64,000 nt of DNA from NCBI GenBank assembly GCA_022316685.1, contig JAKJHU010000016.1, positions 2,356,001 through 2,420,000 of the forward strand, in the 5' to 3' direction. Below, piece after piece: positions 59,541 through 64,000 of the stretch (its first letter is position 1; every line of letters starts with the position of its first letter). A model generated the notes under the pieces. That model saw only the letters and a list, made by a program, of their open reading frames with translations. It did not search any database and was not told where the DNA came from. A program made the translations under genes and the position numbers. The DNA is from Progne subis subis. Its lineage: Eukaryota > Chordata > Aves > Passeriformes > Hirundinidae.

Positions 59541-62299
59541 GTAGGTACCAGCATTTGTAAATTGCTTCCAGTGCATTATGTGTTTCCTCTGTATTGCTCT
59601 CAAAACCTTCTATTATTCTGTTGGAGCAGATTTTTAAAATGTTTTTAAAAGATTTTAAGATTACTAGGTTAGTTTCAGCATAACCGTTTTGCTTAAATAG
59701 CAAATTTCCTAGACCTACAGCTGAGGGTGAGGCGTGTTGCCAGAGCCCGCGCTGCAGCGTTCATCTGTGATTCCTGTTTAAAAAGTAGCAGCTGTGTAGC
59801 TGTATGAGAAGTGAAAATGTCTCTCAGTTCAGGAGTCATCCAAGAACCAATTGGAAAACATGATGAACCCGCTGAATTGATCTTTGGGAGGGAAAATGAA
59901 AGTACTGTGAGAGCTGGCTTGTATATAGTGTTCTTTTTAACCTTAAGTACATGCCTGAAAGATTCTAATTGAACAGCAGTAGGACTTAGATGTGTGTATC
60001 TGATGATGAAATCTGATGACGAAACTACACAGAAGGTGTTTAGACCTCTCAGTGACAGTTGCCATCACAGTGTCCGTGACTGATGGTGATTCATTTCTAG
60101 GCCCTGGAACAAGGGCAACAAGCTGGGGTCAGAGCCTGGGCTCCCTCTGAGGACCAGATGAGGGAAACCTGAAGTTTGTGTCCCAGCAGCTTGCACGTAA
60201 TATCCTTTAAAGCCAGGTTAAATTATCTGTCACTGTTAAGGCATGACACAGCAGGACTGGAGAGTTTCCCCCTGTATGTCAGTGTTCAGTGGCTTGGGAA
60301 GCAGCTGCTTGCGCAGTGTCTGGTTTTGTGGTTGAACAGACAGCTCAATTTCTGGCATTGCTGCTTTAAGATACAAAAATGATAACCAAGCTTCAAAGAA
60401 ATCTTGCATATGTGAATGAATCAGAATTATTTTTTCTTCTATAAGCTGTTTAGTTTCTTGCGTCTTACGTAGTGAAAACACTGCTAGATCCTGCATTGCT
60501 ATTACCACGTTCTGAGTGAAGGAACTTTTTTCACAACCTTTGGACTTCCTCACATAGAACCACATCAGCTATAATGAATTTAGAGCCTTAAAAACCTGTT
60601 GTTATGAAGACTTTAAAATAAAACTGTGCGGGCTGTGTCTGTTCAGTGGTAAGAAGCTAAAATAAGACAATGCTGAGATCTGTTGGGCTCAAAAGAAAGT
60701 TCAGGTTTCCTGTCTTCGTGATCTCCTTTCCAGAAGTAAAGTTTTGTGTTTCTCTCTTGGGAACCCAAGTCTAATTAGGCACAGTTATTGTGACCCGTCC
60801 AATCTTACTTCCCACATAGTCTAGTCCTTTGCAATGTCTCCTGCATTAGCTATATTAAATTGTGTTTGAACACAACTGTGCATGGAAGGATGTCCTGCCT
60901 TTGGTTTATTTCTTACTTTGAGGGATCTTCTTACCATTCTGTTTTCACTTTTAGAAAAGGGAATGGGTTCACTCTCATTAGTGGATGTATATATCCCCTT
61001 TAAACATTGAAAGGATTTAAGCAAAAATTATGAAAAATATCCTGAGGTGTCATCCAGTAGAAACAAACAAATTCATCTCCTGTTCAAAGTATTAAATACT
61101 GCTGTTGCAAATAAATACCTGCTTAAAGGTGTGGGCAAGCTCATCTGAGACATCTTTACTTGTGGCTCAATGGCAGTTTAGTCTGGACTGAAACAACTTG
61201 CTTTTTGTGCTTTCTTCTCCACTGTCAAGAATCTTTGGGTGGACCAATTTATGTGCGCTGCCTGCTGCTGCTCTGAAGTCTCTGCATTGCATGCTTGCTT
61301 CATTGTTTTGGGAAAAAGATCAGCCAATTCTTTTAACGAAGACTGTGAAAGCCAGAAATAATTCAAGTGGGACCAGATGAACCAGTGCTTCATTATTTTT
61401 TTTTTTCTTAGACATAAAGAAAATGTTGTTTGTTTTGTTTTGCACACTATTTCAGCATATTTTGTTATTAATAATATCTCTGAGACTATTGTTTAGGAGT
61501 CAGGCACATGTGTTATCTCATGCCTCCAAATTGTGTTGCAGCAGTTCCAGATGCACTCTTCTCAAATGCACTGTACCCAGTAGAAACGTGAGGTATAAAG
61601 CTGTTTAAACTGTAGTGATACAGTTAGTTTCATCAAAATGAAAGCAGCCCAGGAAGATTTTTCTTGCAATTGTTTCTAGCACAAGTACCATGTGCTGATA
61701 CGGAACATCAGATGGTTTCTGTTATTAGACCATGTGAAAAAAAATCCCTTCCATATGTGCATATAGTTGCAACTTTGTAGGTAATTGGTGGTGTTGGAAA
61801 TGTCCTACAGGGATTCGCTTGGTCACTGTGTTGGAGGGTGCACACCTGGCTCAGTTCTCAGTGAATGACTGCAGTGTTGGAGGTGACTGGAAGATGGAAA
61901 TCCCCGTGTATGCTGGGATGGTGGTGGATTCTGAAGTGGAGGCTGCTCTAGGATTCCCATATGTGCAGGGCATTTTCATCCCCACAGCTTTTGTTCAGTG
62001 GTCAGGATCGAAGGCACTGGATGACAAAATCCATGCTGTTACCACATGTGACCATTTGTACCTCTGGTGTCCGATTTAGTCCCAGGTGCAGTGATCATTT
62101 ACAGCTGCGTCTTCAGCCCTGATGTGTCCAATCCTTCTTTTTACTTTTTGTGGCAAATATCAAATCATCTCCTTAAAAGCAGCAGAGTGCTGGAGAGTCT
62201 ATCCTGCTCATGGCAGTCAGTAGATCTGTTAAGATTGTGGAAGGGATAGATTATTAATTGCCTGCTGAAGTATGAATTTTACTGCAAGTCAGCATGGAA

Positions 62300-62462
62300 T
62301 AACATAGAATCATAGAACCACAGGTTGGTTTGGGTTGGAACGGGCCTTAAATGGGCCTTTCACTGGATCAGGTTGCTCAAAGCCCCATCCAACCTGGTTT
62401 TGAACGCTTCCAGGGATGGGCATCTTGGCCATCTTTGGGTAGTCTGTTTCAGTGGACATCTT
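62300..62462 (-). mobile_element. CR1 LINE 3'-end fragment, inverted
   Basis: Read on the plus strand it begins ATAGAATCATAGAACCACAGG, then GGTTTGGGTTGGAACGGGCC, CAGGTTGCTCAAAGCCCCATC and CCAGGGATGGGCATC, which is the reverse complement of the CR1 3' end. Similarity fades after about 62,462. Confidence 0.92.
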
Positions 62463-64000
62463 TTATTTTCCTGAGCTAGGTTGGTCAAAGCAGCCTCAAC
62501 AAATAAGAGTTTGCATGGTAAATTTGTCAGAACTGCTCTGTTTAGGGAATGCAACCAGCACAGTTGGATTGCATCATACTGGTAAGGTTCTTAGGATCTT
62601 TTGCCATATTTTCGTAATCATTACAACCTGACTGCAGAGTTAGGCTGGTGCATAGCACTAGATTTATATCACTAAAGGATAAAGTCTGCATTTATCACTC
62701 CTCACTTTTTCAGCAGGCTTTATGTTTTGTATCACCATTTTGTTCTGCTAGATATTAGAGTACTTTTTTTGGTCTGATTTCTCAGTTCACTTTTTTTACT
62801 GTTCACAAAATTCATTGTGCTCTTTAGTAATTGTCTTCATGAATTCTCATTGCTATGCTCAGTGGGTAAGCTAGGCTAATGAGATCCTTTTTTTTCATTT
62901 GAGTGAGTTTTGCTAATTGCTTTTATCACACTGGAACCTGTGAGGGGATTTTCTGTGGACAAAATGACAACCAAAAAAAAAAGCGCTTTTGTTGGTAAGT
63001 CACCTGGCAATTCCTTATGGATCCTCAACATAGCTGTCAGCAAATATGAGTGACTCCTTAATGCCCAGTGCCTATAATTGCCCTTTATTTCCCCTCTGTT
63101 TTCCTTGTGTGGGATTTCTCAGTTGATGGGGTGCAACTTGTAAGCAGGCAGTGATGGAGTGCATCTCCAGTCAGCAGTAGAAATAATGAAAGAATGAAAT
63201 TAGGATGGTCAACATGCATCAGGAAGAGAAATTTCATTCTGCCTCCTAACCTGTCCTGTGGTTGTGGCTGATCCCTTGCTATGTCAGTTCATAACTTGTA
63301 TTGTTACTTCCATAACAGCTCAGCTCATGCCAGGACCCTGTTACTTCTGCAGACCTAAGGTGAAAGGACTTCAACATTTACCTTTTGCAAAGGCTCTGTG
63401 CTTTCCCAATAATCGATTTTTTTCTCCTTCTTCTTCCCCAAGTCTTGCTTACTGTACTGAACATCAGCCTAAGCACTCATCTACCTCAGAATTGTATCAT
63501 TATTTTCAGCATGAGGCTAGCATAAGATTTTGTAAAATTCCTAAGAAAGTGTAATTGAATGAATTTCAAGCCTCAGAAATGAGATGGCAGCTATTAGTTG
63601 AACGTATCTAAAAGGAGAGAGCCTCCATGAGTTTTCGGTTGACCTGTGCTCTAGCTTTTGAAGAAAATTTACATTAAACCTAATAGAGTTTATTAACTAA
63701 TAATTTTAATTATTAATGTTTACAAATTTCATTAGGTTTGTGTTAAATCAGGATGTATTGAGGTTTTTTTTTTTTTTTGTCTTGCTTGAAGTTTTCCCCT
63801 TGAGCTCTGTTGTAGTCCCTTATTATTTTTGACTTTGTCAAGAGTAGCTTGAAAGCTTCTTGCCTTTTCTGCCATACCTGCCTTCTGCAGGACTCCTTGC
63901 GAAGGGATTAGAAGCCATCACTATTCTCTTAATTTATATAATTCTGTCATTGCTTTGACATCAGCAGTAATCTTCTTGACTGGCTGATCAAAGTGATTTC

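Larger units (their letters stand above)
52069..64000 (+). other. Putative introns of the CpG-island gene
   Basis: AT-rich sequence assigned to the same transcription unit because it lies downstream of the first exon and no other promoter is seen. It includes two CR1 3' fragments, a 160-bp T/G-rich tract, a T13 run near 63,767 and the candidate exons listed. No terminal exon or gene end could be fixed, so the gene probably continues past the window. Confidence 0.35.

Noticed and set aside
61819..62079. 86-codon plus-strand frame following a TCCTACAG acceptor-like site
   Set aside because: Initiated only at TTG by convention, lacks a strong pyrimidine tract, and does not fit phase 0 from the 59,457 candidate except by closing after 17 codons.
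1..64000. CRISPR arrays, bacterial operons, ribosomal RNA, intact retroviral genes
   Set aside because: The sequence is vertebrate. The only regular arrays are microsatellites and minisatellites, and both LTRs are solo.

Overview
The window looks like non-coding vertebrate DNA from a bird, most likely a songbird. The non-LTR repeats are all CR1 elements ending in the ATTCTATGAT-type 3' tail. I see no Alu, L1 or rodent SINE. Two solo retroviral LTRs resemble families I associate with passerines; that last point is recall, not a database match. Base composition is AT-rich except for one strong CpG island. Everything here was read by eye, with no searches.

Layout. About 1-49.4 kb is a gene-poor, probably intergenic stretch. 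It holds low-complexity A/C and T/G tracts, several very long homopolymers (T45, C22, T49) and an 823-bp solo LTR with a 5-bp target duplication (10.2-11.0 kb). A (CCTTCT)32 block runs into a triplicated 57-bp minisatellite (16.8-17.2 kb). A CR1 element is split by a 647-bp solo LTR with a perfect 6-bp target duplication (26.3-27.5 kb). Further on are a diverged duplicated segment (30.0/30.8 kb), a decayed CR1 ORF1 with SGNH-esterase remnants (40.6-41.8 kb), CR1 3' ends and a tRNA-Lys-like relic (46.75 kb).

At 49.4-50.6 kb a CpG island carries the one convincing gene start. A plus-strand ATG in good Kozak context opens a short first coding exon encoding an N-terminal membrane segment, a CxxC pair and an arginine cluster, ending at a consensus splice donor. 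The rest, to 64 kb, is best read as introns of this gene. A phase-compatible small exon at 52,024-52,068 is the best second-exon candidate. Weaker exon candidates lie at 55.6, 56.0, 56.4, 58.3 and 59.5 kb. Two more CR1 3' fragments (54.4 kb plus strand, 62.3 kb minus strand) and a 160-bp T/G tract (57.1 kb) lie in this part. I could not name the gene. Its first exon has the layout of short transmembrane adaptors (LAT/NTAL-like), which is only a working idea. No complete multi-exon gene, functional RNA gene, CRISPR array or intact viral gene could be supported.
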